From Cupriavidus pauculus (GTDB taxonomy: Bacteria; Pseudomonadota; Gammaproteobacteria; Burkholderiales; Burkholderiaceae), in assembly GCF_002858765.1 (NCBI RefSeq), contig NZ_PJRP01000011.1, forward strand, positions 1-64,000: a stretch of 64,000 nt of DNA. The letters run 5' to 3'. Under the pieces are notes generated by a model. It searched no databases and was not told the origin of the DNA. It saw only the letters and a program-made list of their open reading frames with translations. Numbering within the stretch: the stretch's first letter is position 1; each line of letters starts with the position of its first letter. The translations under genes were made by a program, and so were the position numbers. Below, one piece after another: positions 25,419 to 34,335 of the stretch.

Positions 25419-26389
25419 TGCATCTCGATACGCGGATCGACCAGGGTGTAGACGAAGTCCGTGATCAGGTTGAACACCACGGCCATGGCGGCAGTGACCA
25501 GGAAGCAGCCGAGCAGCAGGTTGTAGTCGCGCTGCAGCAGGGCGTCGAACATCAGGCGGCCAATGCCGGGCCACGCAAACACCGTTTCGGTCAGCACCGC
25601 ACCACCGATCATCCCACCGGCCTGGATGCCAGCCAGCGTCACCACCGGCAGCAGGGCATTGCGAAGAATGTGCGCGCGCTGGATGCGGCCCGGACGCAAC
25701 CCTTTGGCGCGTGCGGTCTTCACGAAATCCATCTGCGCCACTTCCAGCATCGAAGCGCGCGTCATGCGGGCGTAGACCGCCATGTAGAACAGCGCCAGCG
25801 TGAGCGACGGCAGGATCAAGTGCTGCGCGATATCGGCCACACGCGCCATGCCGTGCAGGTCCGCACCCACGGTGAAATAGCCGAAACCGGGCAGCCATTC
25901 GAGTTGGACGGAGAACAGCAACACCGCCATCATCGCCAGCCAGTACAACGGGGTAGCATAGAACAGCAACGCGAACGTGGTGATGGCGTTGTCGGTCAGG
26001 CTGCCGGCGCGGCGGCTGGCCCACGCGCCCAGCGCCACACCGAACAGCACCGACAGCACGAACGCTGTGCCCGTCAGGAGCAGCGTGGCTGGCAACCGCT
26101 GCACGATCAGGTCGAGCACCGGCTGCTGCTGCCGGTACGAGAACCCGAGGTCCAGTTTCGCTACGTGGGACAGGTAGTTGCCAAGCTGCACCGGCAGTGG
26201 GTCATCGAGACCGAACTGCGCGCGCAACTGGGCCACGAACTGCGGATCGGAGGCGCCGGCTTCGCCGGCCATCACCGAGACCGGATCACCAGGGGCGGCC
26301 CGGATCAGCAGGAAGTTGACGGTGGCAATGACCAGGATGGCAAAGACACCCTGGACCAGCCGGCTGAACATACGCTGGGTACGACTCAT
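25415..26389 (-). CDS. Dipeptide-type ABC transporter permease (DppB-like)
   Basis: The 324-residue permease has the DppB start (RLVQGVFAILVIATVNFLLI), a long periplasmic loop, and the EAA-type coupling loop MLEVAQMDFVKTARAKGLRP. Six transmembrane segments are visible. The gene is 36 bp after the binding protein and overlaps the DppC-like gene by 4 bp. Confidence 0.93.
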   Translation of the reverse strand: MSRTQRMFSRLVQGVFAILVIATVNFLLIRAAPGDPVSVMAGEAGASDPQFVAQLRAQFGLDDPLPVQLGNYLSHVAKLDLGFSYRQQQPVLDLIVQRLPATLLLTGTAFVLSVLFGVALGAWASRRAGSLTDNAITTFALLFYATPLYWLAMMAVLLFSVQLEWLPGFGYFTVGADLHGMARVADIAQHLILPSLTLALFYMAVYARMTRASMLEVAQMDFVKTARAKGLRPGRIQRAHILRNALLPVVTLAGIQAGGMIGGAVLTETVFAWPGIGRLMFDALLQRDYNLLLGCFLVTAAMAVVFNLITDFVYTLVDPRIEMQ

Positions 26390-26425
26390 GACGGAACTCC
26401 AAACGAGGTACGGGGGCTGGCGCCA

Positions 26426-27991
26426 TCAGGCCATCCAGGCACGGCCAAGGCTGTCATTGAGGCCGATACCGGAGCTGATCGGGTTGTTCAGCCGCGTGCG
26501 GAACAGCGTCGGGAAGTTCAGCTCGTGCATCCACACTACGGGCATTTCGTCGAGCAGGATCTTTTGCACGGCCTTGTAGATCTCGGCGCGCTTGGCCGGA
26601 TCGAGTTCGCGCGAGCCCGCCGCGAACAGTTCGTCCACCTTCGGGTTGCGATAGCCTTCGACGTTGTTGAACGGCGAGCCCTGGGCGATGTTGTCGGACG
26701 TATAGTTGCGCGCGACGCCCAGCGCCGGATCGCCATACTGATAGACGTACGTGAACGCCAGGTCGTAGTCCCACTTGTTCAGCCGCTCGATCCAGCCGGC
26801 AACGTCGGTCGGTGTCATCTCGATCTTGATGCCGGCCTGCTGCAGGTTCTGCCGCACGATTTCCGCCGAGCGCGTCCACGTCTCGCCGTAGGGCAGCGGT
26901 AGCAGGCGCAGCGTTTCCCCCTTGTAGCCGGATTCGGACAGCAGCTGTTTGGCCTTGGCGAGATCGCGCGGATATTTGGCGACGTCGGTGCTGTAGAACT
27001 TGATGTGGCTATTGAAGGGGCCGGTGGCGGTCTTGGCATAGCCTTGCCACGCTACCTTGGCGATGGCATCGCGGTCGATCGCAAACGCCATCGCCTGACG
27101 GAACTTCACATTGCCCATCACGCCCTTGCGATGGTTGACCCACAGCCAGGAGTGCGGTGCGAAGAATTCCCAGCCTTTTGTCGAGGTCTGCACGCCTGGC
27201 AGCTTGGCCAGGCGGGGCACATCGAAATACTCGACCGTGCCGCCCGGCACCAGGTCTACCTTGCCCGATTCAAATGCGGCGGCCCGCGCTGCGGCATCGG
27301 GAATCACGTGGAAATAGACCGCATCGACAAGCGGGACGTCCGGCTCGTGGTACTTCTCGTTGCGCACGAGCTGGATGTACGAGCCCCGCACCCATTCCTT
27401 GAACTTGAGGGGACCGGTGCCGATGGGCCGGGCATTGGCCGGGTTGGTCAGGAAGTCCGTACCGTCGTAAATGTGCTTCGGCACCATCGGCATGGACCCC
27501 ACCTCGAAGATATTGAGGAAGGGGCCAAACGGATACTTGAGCTTGAACTCCACCGTGTACGGGTCCACGGCGCGGATCGATTCCACGGGGGCCAGGTTAG
27601 CGCGCAGACGGGCGTGGGTCTTACGCAGGAAGACATCGGCGGAGAACACCACGTCGGCGGATGTGAACGGCTTGCCGTCATGCCATGTCACGTTGCGCTT
27701 GAGCTTGAACGTGTAGAGCGTGCCGTCGGGGCTGATGGTCCACGACGTGGCCAACGAGGGGAGGGGATCGATGTTCTCGGAATAGCGCAGCAGGCCCTCG
27801 TAGATGTTGCCTGAGATCAGTTGCGTGGGGCCGTTTTGGGTGATGCCGATCATCAGGCCGGACGGCTCCGGCTGCACCAGCGCGTTGATCACGCCACCTT
27901 TCTTGCCCTGCGCAAGCACGTGGAATGGCACACCGGCCAGCGACAGGCCACCTGCGGCGGCACCCAACTTAATCAGTTCGCGACGATTCAT
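26426..27991 (-). CDS. ABC transporter substrate-binding protein, family 5 (DppA/OppA-like)
   Basis: The 521-residue periplasmic protein starts MNRRELIKLGAAAGGLSLAG, a Tat-type signal, with cleavage about residue 30 (VLAQG). The mature part has the family-5 features DPLPSLATSWTISPDGTLYT and FKLKRNVTWHDGKPFTSADV. The frame stays open to 28294, but the 27991 start is supported by the signal peptide and by AGGAGAG upstream. The ligand is presumably the substrate of the downstream deacetylase-kinase-lyase enzymes and need not be a peptide, since this family also binds opines, nickel, and amino-sugar compounds. Confidence 0.92.
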   Translation of the reverse strand: MNRRELIKLGAAAGGLSLAGVPFHVLAQGKKGGVINALVQPEPSGLMIGITQNGPTQLISGNIYEGLLRYSENIDPLPSLATSWTISPDGTLYTFKLKRNVTWHDGKPFTSADVVFSADVFLRKTHARLRANLAPVESIRAVDPYTVEFKLKYPFGPFLNIFEVGSMPMVPKHIYDGTDFLTNPANARPIGTGPLKFKEWVRGSYIQLVRNEKYHEPDVPLVDAVYFHVIPDAAARAAAFESGKVDLVPGGTVEYFDVPRLAKLPGVQTSTKGWEFFAPHSWLWVNHRKGVMGNVKFRQAMAFAIDRDAIAKVAWQGYAKTATGPFNSHIKFYSTDVAKYPRDLAKAKQLLSESGYKGETLRLLPLPYGETWTRSAEIVRQNLQQAGIKIEMTPTDVAGWIERLNKWDYDLAFTYVYQYGDPALGVARNYTSDNIAQGSPFNNVEGYRNPKVDELFAAGSRELDPAKRAEIYKAVQKILLDEMPVVWMHELNFPTLFRTRLNNPISSGIGLNDSLGRAWMA

Positions 27992-28055
27992 GACAAATCT
28001 CTCCTGGGGGGCAGAATTTCGGGTGATGTGAATTGGCAGGGGCGAACGGGCCCGC

Positions 28056-28074
28056 ACCGCGCGACGGGCGCGGT
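28056..28074. terminator. Hairpin between aldolase-like and binding-protein genes
   Basis: ACCGCGC and GCGCGGT form a 7-bp perfect stem around GACGG. A GTTTTA tract follows on the plus side only. On the minus strand, where the flanking genes lie, the hairpin would partly uncouple the aldolase-like gene from the binding-protein gene; its role is uncertain. Confidence 0.4.
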
Positions 28075-28109
28075 GTTTTACTTGATCGATGAATTCGGGC
28101 GCCGTGCGA

Positions 28110-28913
28110 CTATGCGTGGTACGAGGCTTCTGTCTGCGGCGCCAGGCGCTGCAGCAGGGCGCGCCATTCCCGCGCGTACGGGTCGGGAGCACCGGGCAGG
28201 CGATTGGTATCGCCGCTTTCGTACTGGCGTGCGGTGCGTTCGCGGATCTCGGCGGGCACCACGTACTCGGGTTGGCCGGTTGATTGGATGGCAACCTGCA
28301 CGCGGCAGGCGCGCTCTAGGTTGTGCATCAGGATGAAGGCTTCGGCCACGCTACGGCCCAGCGTGAGCAGGCCGTGATTGCGCAGGATCAGCGCCCGCTT
28401 TTGCGGGCCCAGATCGGCCACGAGCCGTTCGCGTTCTTCGAGATCGAGCGCAATGCCCTCGAAGTCGTGATAGGCCACGCGGTCGTGAAACTGCAGCGCC
28501 CACTGGTTGGCCGGCCGCAACCCGCACGCCAGCGACGACACCGCAACGCCGGCCACGGTATGCGTGTGGAGCACGCAGGCCGCGTCATGCCGGGCAGCGT
28601 GCACGGCGCTGTGGATGGTGAAACCGGCGGGATTGACGTCGCATCCGGGCGGTGCGCTGATGATGTTCCCGTCGAGGTCGATACAGACCAGCGAAGATGC
28701 CGTGATGTCGCGGAACAGCGTGCCGAAGGGGTTGATCAGGAACCGGTCGTGCGTGCCCGGCACCCGCGCTGAAATATGGGTGTAGATGCTGTCGTCCATG
28801 CCGTACAGCGCGACGAGCCGATACGCTGCGGCCAGGTCTTCACGAACTTGCTGTTCTGCGGAAGACATGGAATGGAGGGGGATTGCGGAGACAGTGTTGC
28901 CCATGGGTTTCAT
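28110..28913 (-). CDS. Class II aldolase/adducin-family protein
   Basis: The 267-residue protein has the class II aldolase zinc site: VLHTHTVAGVAVS in the middle and LRNHGLLTLG later, with the characteristic DSIYTHISARVPG and NPFGTLFRDITASSLVCID early. Such enzymes are metal-dependent aldolases or decarboxylase-like lyases. The start at 28913 (MKPMGNTVSAI) follows AAGGATC; ATG at 28904 is an alternative. It is first in the run of minus-strand genes and is separated from the ABC binding protein by 118 bp holding a hairpin, so it may be expressed with them. Confidence 0.85.
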   Translation of the reverse strand: MKPMGNTVSAIPLHSMSSAEQQVREDLAAAYRLVALYGMDDSIYTHISARVPGTHDRFLINPFGTLFRDITASSLVCIDLDGNIISAPPGCDVNPAGFTIHSAVHAARHDAACVLHTHTVAGVAVSSLACGLRPANQWALQFHDRVAYHDFEGIALDLEERERLVADLGPQKRALILRNHGLLTLGRSVAEAFILMHNLERACRVQVAIQSTGQPEYVVPAEIRERTARQYESGDTNRLPGAPDPYAREWRALLQRLAPQTEASYHA

Positions 28914-29337
28914 GATCCTTGCTGGTTGGAAGGCACGACGCTCGGGGACATCTGGCTTTCTGTCGGCTGTCGACAGTTGACATTGCAAAGTTATATGCAA
29001 GGAGCAGGCCACAGGCAAGGTAGGGACAACCCCGCAGTAGCAAATCTGGCGGAAAGCGCTTGATTTTTAAGAAAATTATTTTTTGGTTTGACTAGCCGAC
29101 TGCTTAGAGCCGGAGCAAACAGAGCGCTGGGGGCGCGCGCGTAGTTGGTGCGCGTCGTCGATGCGACGCCCTATTTCCTGCAGGCGACGTCAAACGGGTG
29201 CAGACGAGATATGTCCTATGCGTCACTCTGACAGCGAAGCGTTCCCAAGGGTCGGGCGCTGCCATACGTATGGCTTTTAGGAACTCGGTGTTCAAGCCGA
29301 GGGGGACATTCGAGGGCGAGTTGCAGCAGTCCGCTCA

Positions 29338-29403
29338 TGGCCGGGAAGAGCCCGATTGCCCAGGCGGTCGGAGAACCCCGCAGCGACAGGCTGTAGCCGA
29401 CCC
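29338..29403 (+). repeat. Dispersed 66-bp repeat, copy B
   Basis: Same ends and same length as the copy at 14975-15040: starts TGGCCGGGAAGAGCCCGATT, ends GGCTGTAGCCGACCC. The interior is diverged but alignable. Confidence 0.75.
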
Positions 29404-29656
29404 TTTTGAGACAGCCGATATCTTCGAGGTGAGCGGCTGCTTTATTGCCGCCCTCTGCCATCGTTTGTTTGGGAAAGGGGGGCCGGCACATGGCGGCTAC
29501 CGGCTCACTGGAGAGCGGCCGCAATGCCAACGCGCGAGGGTTTCGGCCGACAAGTAGTCAGGAGCGGCTGGGATCCGATTTCATACTCTTGGCAAGAAGG
29601 CATGGAGATGTCTCACCAGGAACATAGCTGGCATTAAAGGGGCATTGTTGACCAGT

Positions 29657-29674
29657 CACCCCCAATGGGGGGTG
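29657..29674. promoter_or_regulatory. Inverted repeat upstream of the propeller lipoprotein
   Basis: CACCCCC and GGGGGTG form a perfect 7-bp inverted repeat around AATG. It lies 112 bp before the ATG of the lipoprotein gene, a position suited to an activator or repressor site. No regulator gene is adjacent. Confidence 0.4.
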
Positions 29675-29786
29675 TGGTGAATGTGTTGCACTGCTACAGT
29701 CGCGCGCAGCGCACGCCGTTAGAGCGTGCCACTGGCCGCTGGCCCGCAAGGGTACGGCCCTCTTTCATATCAAACGGGTTAGGTCC

Positions 29787-31778
29787 ATGTTTCCACACGC
29801 TCTGGCCGGCGCGCGCGCTGTCGGCCTTGCCTTGCTCGCAGCGGCGCTGCTTGCCGCCTGCGGTTCCGACGACAGTCCATCCACCCCAGCCGCGACGCCG
29901 GCGGCATCGCGGCTGGTGCTCGACACCGGCAGCGCTGCGCCGGTGGCCGGCGGCACACTGACGCTCAAGGCGACGCTGCTCGCGGCCGACGGCACCGAGA
30001 TCAAAGGGGCCAGCTTTGCCTGGACTTCGTCCGATCCGAGCGTGGCGACCGTGGTGTCCGCTTCGGACAAGGCGCCCGCTGCCTCGGTCATCGCACCCGT
30101 TGGCATCTATGCGACGGTGCAGACACTCGCTGCCGGCGTCGCCGATATCACGGTCACGGCGACGCTACCTGGTGGCGGCGGCGCGTCGGGCATCACCCAC
30201 CTGGTGGTGCAGGCCGCGCAGGCCAAGTCATACACGCTCGCGCTGACGCCCGCGACCCTGGCCGTGACGGCCGGCGGCGCCGCGCAAACCGTGTCGGTGG
30301 CGGTGCGTCGCTCGGATGGCGTGGACGGCATCGGGGATCTCACCAATTGGTCGTGGACGAGCGATGACGCGAGCTTCGTGGCAACGCCGGCCGCTGACAG
30401 CCGCAGCGCCCAGGTTGCCAGCCCCGCTTCTGCCACTGCCGCCGGGGCGGCGACGCTGACCGCCTGCGCAGACTCCCCGGCAGGCGGCCGGCTGTGCGCC
30501 AACGCGGCGCTCTCGCGCAACGCGTCGCTGCCCCCCACCTATACGGTGGGCGGCATCGTATCGGGTCTGATCGCCGGCACGAGCCTGCAGTTGGCCGACA
30601 CCAATGGCGACACGCAGGTGATCAGCACGAACGGCGGATTCACCATGCCGACGCCGCGACTGGGCGCGACATCCTATGCGCTGTCCGTGGCGGCCCAGCC
30701 GGCCGGTCAGACCTGTACGGTGGCCAACGGATCCGGCGCAGTTTCTGCAGGCAACGTGACCAGCATCGGCGTGACGTGCACGCGTAATGCCTATGCCTAT
30801 GTGGCAAACAACGGGAGCAACACTGTCTCACAGTACACGATTGGGGCCGACGGTACGCTCTCGCCTATGGCCACGCCCAGTGTCAATGCTGGCAGTTTCC
30901 CGTGGTCCATCACTGTGGCGCCGTCTGGCAAGTATGCCTATGTCGCAAACGGCCAGAGTAACAGCGTCTCGCAGTACACGATTGGCGCCGACGGTGCGCT
31001 CACGCCGATGGCTACGGCCAGCGTCAATGCTGGCAGTTTCCCGTGGGCCATCACTGTGGCGCCGTCTGGCAAGTATGCCTACGTGACAAACAACGTGAGC
31101 AACACCGTCTCGCAGTACACAATTGGTGCTGACGGTGCGCTCACGCCGATGGCCACAGCCAGTGTCAATACTGGGCTCGCCCCGAATGCCGTCACCGTGG
31201 ATCCGTCTGGCAAGTATGCCTATGTTGGAAACCTCACGGATGGCACCGTCTCACAGTACACGATTGGGGCCGACGGCGCGCTCTCGCCAATGGTCGTCGC
31301 TAGTGTTAGTGCTATCGGCGCAGCTTCGGTCACCGTGGATCCATCTGGCAAGTATGCCTACGTGGCAAACATCGTGAGCAACACCGTCTTGCAGTACACG
31401 ATCGACGCCAACGGTGCGCTCTCGCCGATGGCTATAGCCAGTGTCGGTGCTGGTTCCAACCCGATTTCGGTCACCGTGGATCCGTCTGGCAAGTATGCCT
31501 ACGTGGCAAACAACTCGAGCAACACCGTCTCGCAGTACACAATTGGTGCTGACGGCGCGCTCTCGCCCATGGCCGGGGCCAGTGTCAATGTTGGATTGTT
31601 CCCAACTTCGGTCGCCGTGGACCCGTCTGGCAAGTATGCCTATGTGGTGAACAATCAGGCCTCCACCGTCTCACAGTTCATGATTGGCGCCGATGGCGCG
31701 CTCTCTCTGATAGCGACGCTCAACTCGGTACAACTTCAGCCCAGTGTCATAACAACCACCTACGCAGTGACGCACTGA
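29787..31778 (+). CDS. Lipoprotein with seven-blade YVTN-type beta-propeller
   Basis: The 663-residue protein has a signal with lipobox LLAACGSD at residues about 24-31, so it should be a lipid-anchored periplasmic or surface protein. Two Ig/Big-like regions (SFAWTSSDPSVATVVSAS, and LTPATLAVTAGGAAQTVSVA) precede a third domain ending VTSIGVTCTRN. From residue 336 there are seven tandem units of about 47 residues, each with KYAYVANxxSNTVSQYTIG, a DGALSPMA turn and VDPSG. This is the lactonase/YVTN propeller pattern seen in secreted propellers. Blades 1-2 and 3 are nearly identical in DNA, suggesting recent duplication. The function is unknown; surface binding or structural use is possible. Confidence 0.88.
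   Translation: MFPHALAGARAVGLALLAAALLAACGSDDSPSTPAATPAASRLVLDTGSAAPVAGGTLTLKATLLAADGTEIKGASFAWTSSDPSVATVVSASDKAPAASVIAPVGIYATVQTLAAGVADITVTATLPGGGGASGITHLVVQAAQAKSYTLALTPATLAVTAGGAAQTVSVAVRRSDGVDGIGDLTNWSWTSDDASFVATPAADSRSAQVASPASATAAGAATLTACADSPAGGRLCANAALSRNASLPPTYTVGGIVSGLIAGTSLQLADTNGDTQVISTNGGFTMPTPRLGATSYALSVAAQPAGQTCTVANGSGAVSAGNVTSIGVTCTRNAYAYVANNGSNTVSQYTIGADGTLSPMATPSVNAGSFPWSITVAPSGKYAYVANGQSNSVSQYTIGADGALTPMATASVNAGSFPWAITVAPSGKYAYVTNNVSNTVSQYTIGADGALTPMATASVNTGLAPNAVTVDPSGKYAYVGNLTDGTVSQYTIGADGALSPMVVASVSAIGAASVTVDPSGKYAYVANIVSNTVLQYTIDANGALSPMAIASVGAGSNPISVTVDPSGKYAYVANNSSNTVSQYTIGADGALSPMAGASVNVGLFPTSVAVDPSGKYAYVVNNQASTVSQFMIGADGALSLIATLNSVQLQPSVITTTYAVTH
30793..31760 (+). repeat. 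Seven tandem 141-bp propeller repeats
   Basis: Units start at a TATGCCTATGTGGCAAAC-like sequence roughly every 141 bp. Blades one to three share long identical runs, for example GCTGGCAGTTTCCCGTGG at 30889 and again at 31030. Later units have diverged more. Confidence 0.85.
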
Positions 31779-31876
31779 AAGCCAGCGCCGTCCGCCCACT
31801 CATAGGACCGATCTCCGAGAGTCGTCGGTGGATTGGCGTAGTTTTTGGGGCAGAGCTTGTCCCGCATGGCGGCGCT

Positions 31877-31905
31877 CGATGGCCAGGTCGTGGGCCTGGC
31901 CATCG
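31877..31905. terminator. 11-bp inverted repeat after the lipoprotein gene
   Basis: CGATGGCCAGG and CCTGGCCATCG form a perfect 11-bp stem with a 7-base loop, about 100 bp downstream of the lipoprotein stop. No T tract follows, so intrinsic termination is doubtful; it may be a degenerate terminator or a protein site. Confidence 0.35.
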
Positions 31906-32109
31906 CCGTATCCGTATGTCGATTCGTCGCACTGTATCTATCTCTATCGGTTAGGTCATGTATGGCGCAAGCCTGGGCTTGCTGGCGGTGCCTCACTCTT
32001 CAGCGGTCATTCGACCATCTGCAAATGACGCTAGCTGGCCGAGAACTGCCGCCGGGGACCAGGCAATACTAGTCGCCTGCATCCTCGACAGCAGCCCATC
32101 AACCAACGC

Positions 32110-32250
32110 TTAACCGAAGGACGGATCGACTTTGACTTCTGCCACCCCGTAGCGCTGGATGGCCTGGGCGACGATACTTTGCGGCACCGTGCCATCATCC
32201 GCCAGGGCCTTGAGTGCGGCCAGGGCAATGAAGTGCCGGTCCACCGCCTT
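32110..32250 (-). pseudogene. Remnant of a pyruvate dehydrogenase E1 (AceE-type) C-terminus
   Basis: On the minus strand, VDRHFIALAALKALADDGTV then IVAQAIQRYGV and a stop at 32110-32112 matches the last 50 residues of homodimeric pyruvate dehydrogenase E1, whose C-terminus reads VxRxYVAVAALKALAxxGxV and AIxKYG. The rest of the roughly 890-residue enzyme is absent, and upstream codons do not match. It is a dead end of a lost gene. Confidence 0.6.
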
Positions 32251-32461
32251 GGTGGTAAGCCTTATGTCTGCCCGATTTCGGTAGACGTTATGCCACCGCT
32301 AGTCGGGGTCGAGAGCTGACTCCCACGGTTGGTCTCGCCGCGCCGGCAACGGGATGTGGGGTCTCACGTGTGCTGCAGACTTCTGCATCGCCGTTGCGCG
32401 GCCGCCCGCAGGATGGGCAGCCACGCAGTCGGTCCTTACTGTGGATTACCGTGAAGCGGGG

Positions 32462-33238
32462 TCAATTCGCACCGAGTTCACGACGGGCGCGACGCGAATA
32501 GTAGGCAAAAGTTGCCTCGAACCGCTTTTGGGTGCTCACCCAGCGCTGTGCCTCACGGCCCAGTTCCGGAGAAATCGGCTGAATCTCGCCGGCGGCCATT
32601 GCCAGTAGCTGAAGGCGGGCCGCCCGCTCGAACATCACGCCCAGAACACAGGCTTCCTCCACCGAAGCCCCGGCAACCAGCAGGCCGTGGTGCGAGAGCA
32701 GAATCGCCTTCTTGTCGCCGAGCGCGGTGGAGATGATCTCTCCCTCTTCATTGCCCACCGGAATGCCAGGCCACTTTTCGAGGAAAGCCGTCTGATCGTA
32801 AAGTACGCACGTGTCCATGTGCGAGATGGTCAGCGGCACCTCCAGCATCGCCAGCGCGGAGGCATGAGGCGCGTGGGAATGCACGATGCAGTTCAGGTCC
32901 GGGCGGGCGCGGTAGAGCCACGAATGGAAGCGGTTGGCAGGGTTAGGCATGCCGCTGCCCGACAGGACTTCAAGGTCTTCGTTGACGAGCAGCAGGTTGT
33001 CCGACGTGATTTCGTCGAAACCCAGGCCAAGGCGCTGGGTGTAGTACGTGCCGGGCGCTTCGGCACGTGCCGTGATTTGGCCCGAGAGCCCGGAGTCGTG
33101 GCCAAAAGCAAACAGGATCCGGCAGGTTTCCGCGACCGCTTCGCGCAGCGGCATCTTGTCAGCCCGGAGTTCGGTCTGCATCTTCTGGAGCGAGGCGGTA
33201 ACGATCTCGCCCTTGCTCAGTTGCATCGTGTCAGCCAT
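32462..33238 (-). CDS. Class II aldolase/adducin-family protein
   Basis: The 258-residue protein contains the zinc-site motifs NCIVHSHAPHASALAM and LLSHHGLLVAG, plus GLSGQITARAEAPGTYYTQR and GLGFDEITSDNLLLVNEDLE, which fit the class II aldolase/adducin family. The start at 33238 (MADTMQLSKGEI) follows AAGGA. It is divergent in content from the aldolase-like protein at 28110. It sits 50 bp downstream of a Bug-type binding protein in the same orientation, which suggests an acid substrate used by both. Confidence 0.87.
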   Translation of the reverse strand: MADTMQLSKGEIVTASLQKMQTELRADKMPLREAVAETCRILFAFGHDSGLSGQITARAEAPGTYYTQRLGLGFDEITSDNLLLVNEDLEVLSGSGMPNPANRFHSWLYRARPDLNCIVHSHAPHASALAMLEVPLTISHMDTCVLYDQTAFLEKWPGIPVGNEEGEIISTALGDKKAILLSHHGLLVAGASVEEACVLGVMFERAARLQLLAMAAGEIQPISPELGREAQRWVSTQKRFEATFAYYSRRARRELGAN

Positions 33239-33288
33239 GGTGTGTCCTTCTGGGATGTGCTGGAGCGTGTTGGGAATGGGTGTGTGTT

Positions 33289-34284
33289 TTATTTTGCTCG
33301 ATCGCCTGCGCCGAGCAGCGCAGACCATCGTTGATTTTCTTCCGCAATCAGGGTGCGGAATTGTTCAGGTGTCGAGCCGAGTGGCTCCGTGCCTTGTGCC
33401 ACCAAGGTTGCTTTGAACTTCGGATTCGCGATTGCCGTGGCGACAGCGGCGTTGAGCTTTTTCACAATGGCGAGGTCGAGCCCTGCCGGGCCGATGAGGC
33501 CAGCGACCGAGCCTGACACCACGGTCGGGAAACCCAATTCGGCTGTCGACGGCACCTGGGGCGCGGTAGACAGTCGTCGCGGGTTTGCCACGGCCAGGGC
33601 GCGAAGTTTGCCTGAGGTCACGAACGGCATGACCTGAGGCGTCGCCTCGAAGGTCATGTTTACCTGTCCCGCGACCACATTGGTGACCGACTCCGCGCCG
33701 CTCTTGAATGGCACATGGAGGAACTCGACCTTTGCCACGTCCTGCAGCACACGCATCCCTTGATAGGGCGAGCTGCCGACGCCAGCGGTGCCGACGCTGA
33801 CGGCGTCCGGCTTGCGTTGGGCCAGCTTGATCATGTCGGGGAGGGTCTTTGCAGGAACGTCCGCATTCACCACCACCAGATGCGGTGTCGAGCCCACCAG
33901 CGAGATGTAGGTGAAGTCCTTTGCGCTGTCAAAGTTGACCTTGACGTCGGTATGCGGGTTGACGGCCAGTATGCCGACTGTCGTAAACATCAGCGTGTAG
34001 CCGTCTGGTCGGGCGCGCCGCACAAAGTCCGCCGCAATGTTGCCGCCCGCACCGGGACGGTTCTCCACGACGATTGATTGACCGAGTTGCTCGGCAAGCG
34101 CCTTGCCCGTGGCGCGGGCCACGAGGTCTGTGATGCCGCCCGCGCCAAACGGGACGACCAGGGTGATGGGTTTGTCTGGATACTCTGCCGCGTGCGCGAC
34201 AAGGGGAAGGCTCGACAACAGTGCAGCAGATAGCGCGACCAAGGGCAGGTCACGACAACGGGGGCGGCAGGGACTCACTTGCAT
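33289..34284 (-). CDS. Bug-family tripartite tricarboxylate transporter binding protein
   Basis: The roughly 331-residue protein has a signal peptide (VALSAALLSSLPLVAHAAEY) and the mature start EYPDKPITLVVPFGAGGITD, then VENRPGAGGNIAADFVRR and GYTLMFTTVGILAVNP, typical of Bug/TctC proteins that capture carboxylates in the periplasm. AGGAG lies only one base before the ATG at 34284 but seven bases before an in-frame GTG at 34278, so GTG may be the true start. No TctA/TctB genes are nearby. It faces an XRE-cupin regulator across two palindromes and lies upstream of a class II aldolase, forming a small unit. Confidence 0.9.
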   Translation of the reverse strand: MQVSPCRPRCRDLPLVALSAALLSSLPLVAHAAEYPDKPITLVVPFGAGGITDLVARATGKALAEQLGQSIVVENRPGAGGNIAADFVRRARPDGYTLMFTTVGILAVNPHTDVKVNFDSAKDFTYISLVGSTPHLVVVNADVPAKTLPDMIKLAQRKPDAVSVGTAGVGSSPYQGMRVLQDVAKVEFLHVPFKSGAESVTNVVAGQVNMTFEATPQVMPFVTSGKLRALAVANPRRLSTAPQVPSTAELGFPTVVSGSVAGLIGPAGLDLAIVKKLNAAVATAIANPKFKATLVAQGTEPLGSTPEQFRTLIAEENQRWSALLGAGDRAK

Positions 34285-34335
34285 TCTCCTAGGGGGCGTT
34301 TTTTTGAAGCAGGGATGGAAACAAGTGTGTCTAGC

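Larger units (their letters stand above)
28914..29786. other. Long intergenic stretch with repeat copy and an inverted repeat
   Basis: No gene is supported in these 870 bp. It contains the presumed promoter of the minus-strand run (AT-rich 29040-29095), the 66-bp repeat copy B at 29338-29403 and a G/C inverted repeat at 29657-29674 upstream of the lipoprotein gene. All open frames look like noise. Confidence 0.4.
31779..32461. other. Intergenic stretch with hairpin and enzyme remnant
   Basis: Apart from the hairpin at 31877-31905 and the E1 pyruvate dehydrogenase remnant at 32110-32250, nothing is supported. Other open frames have no recognised motif. Confidence 0.4.

Noticed and set aside
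31877..31905. Hairpin considered as an insertion-sequence end
   Set aside because: There is no transposase frame or target duplication near it.
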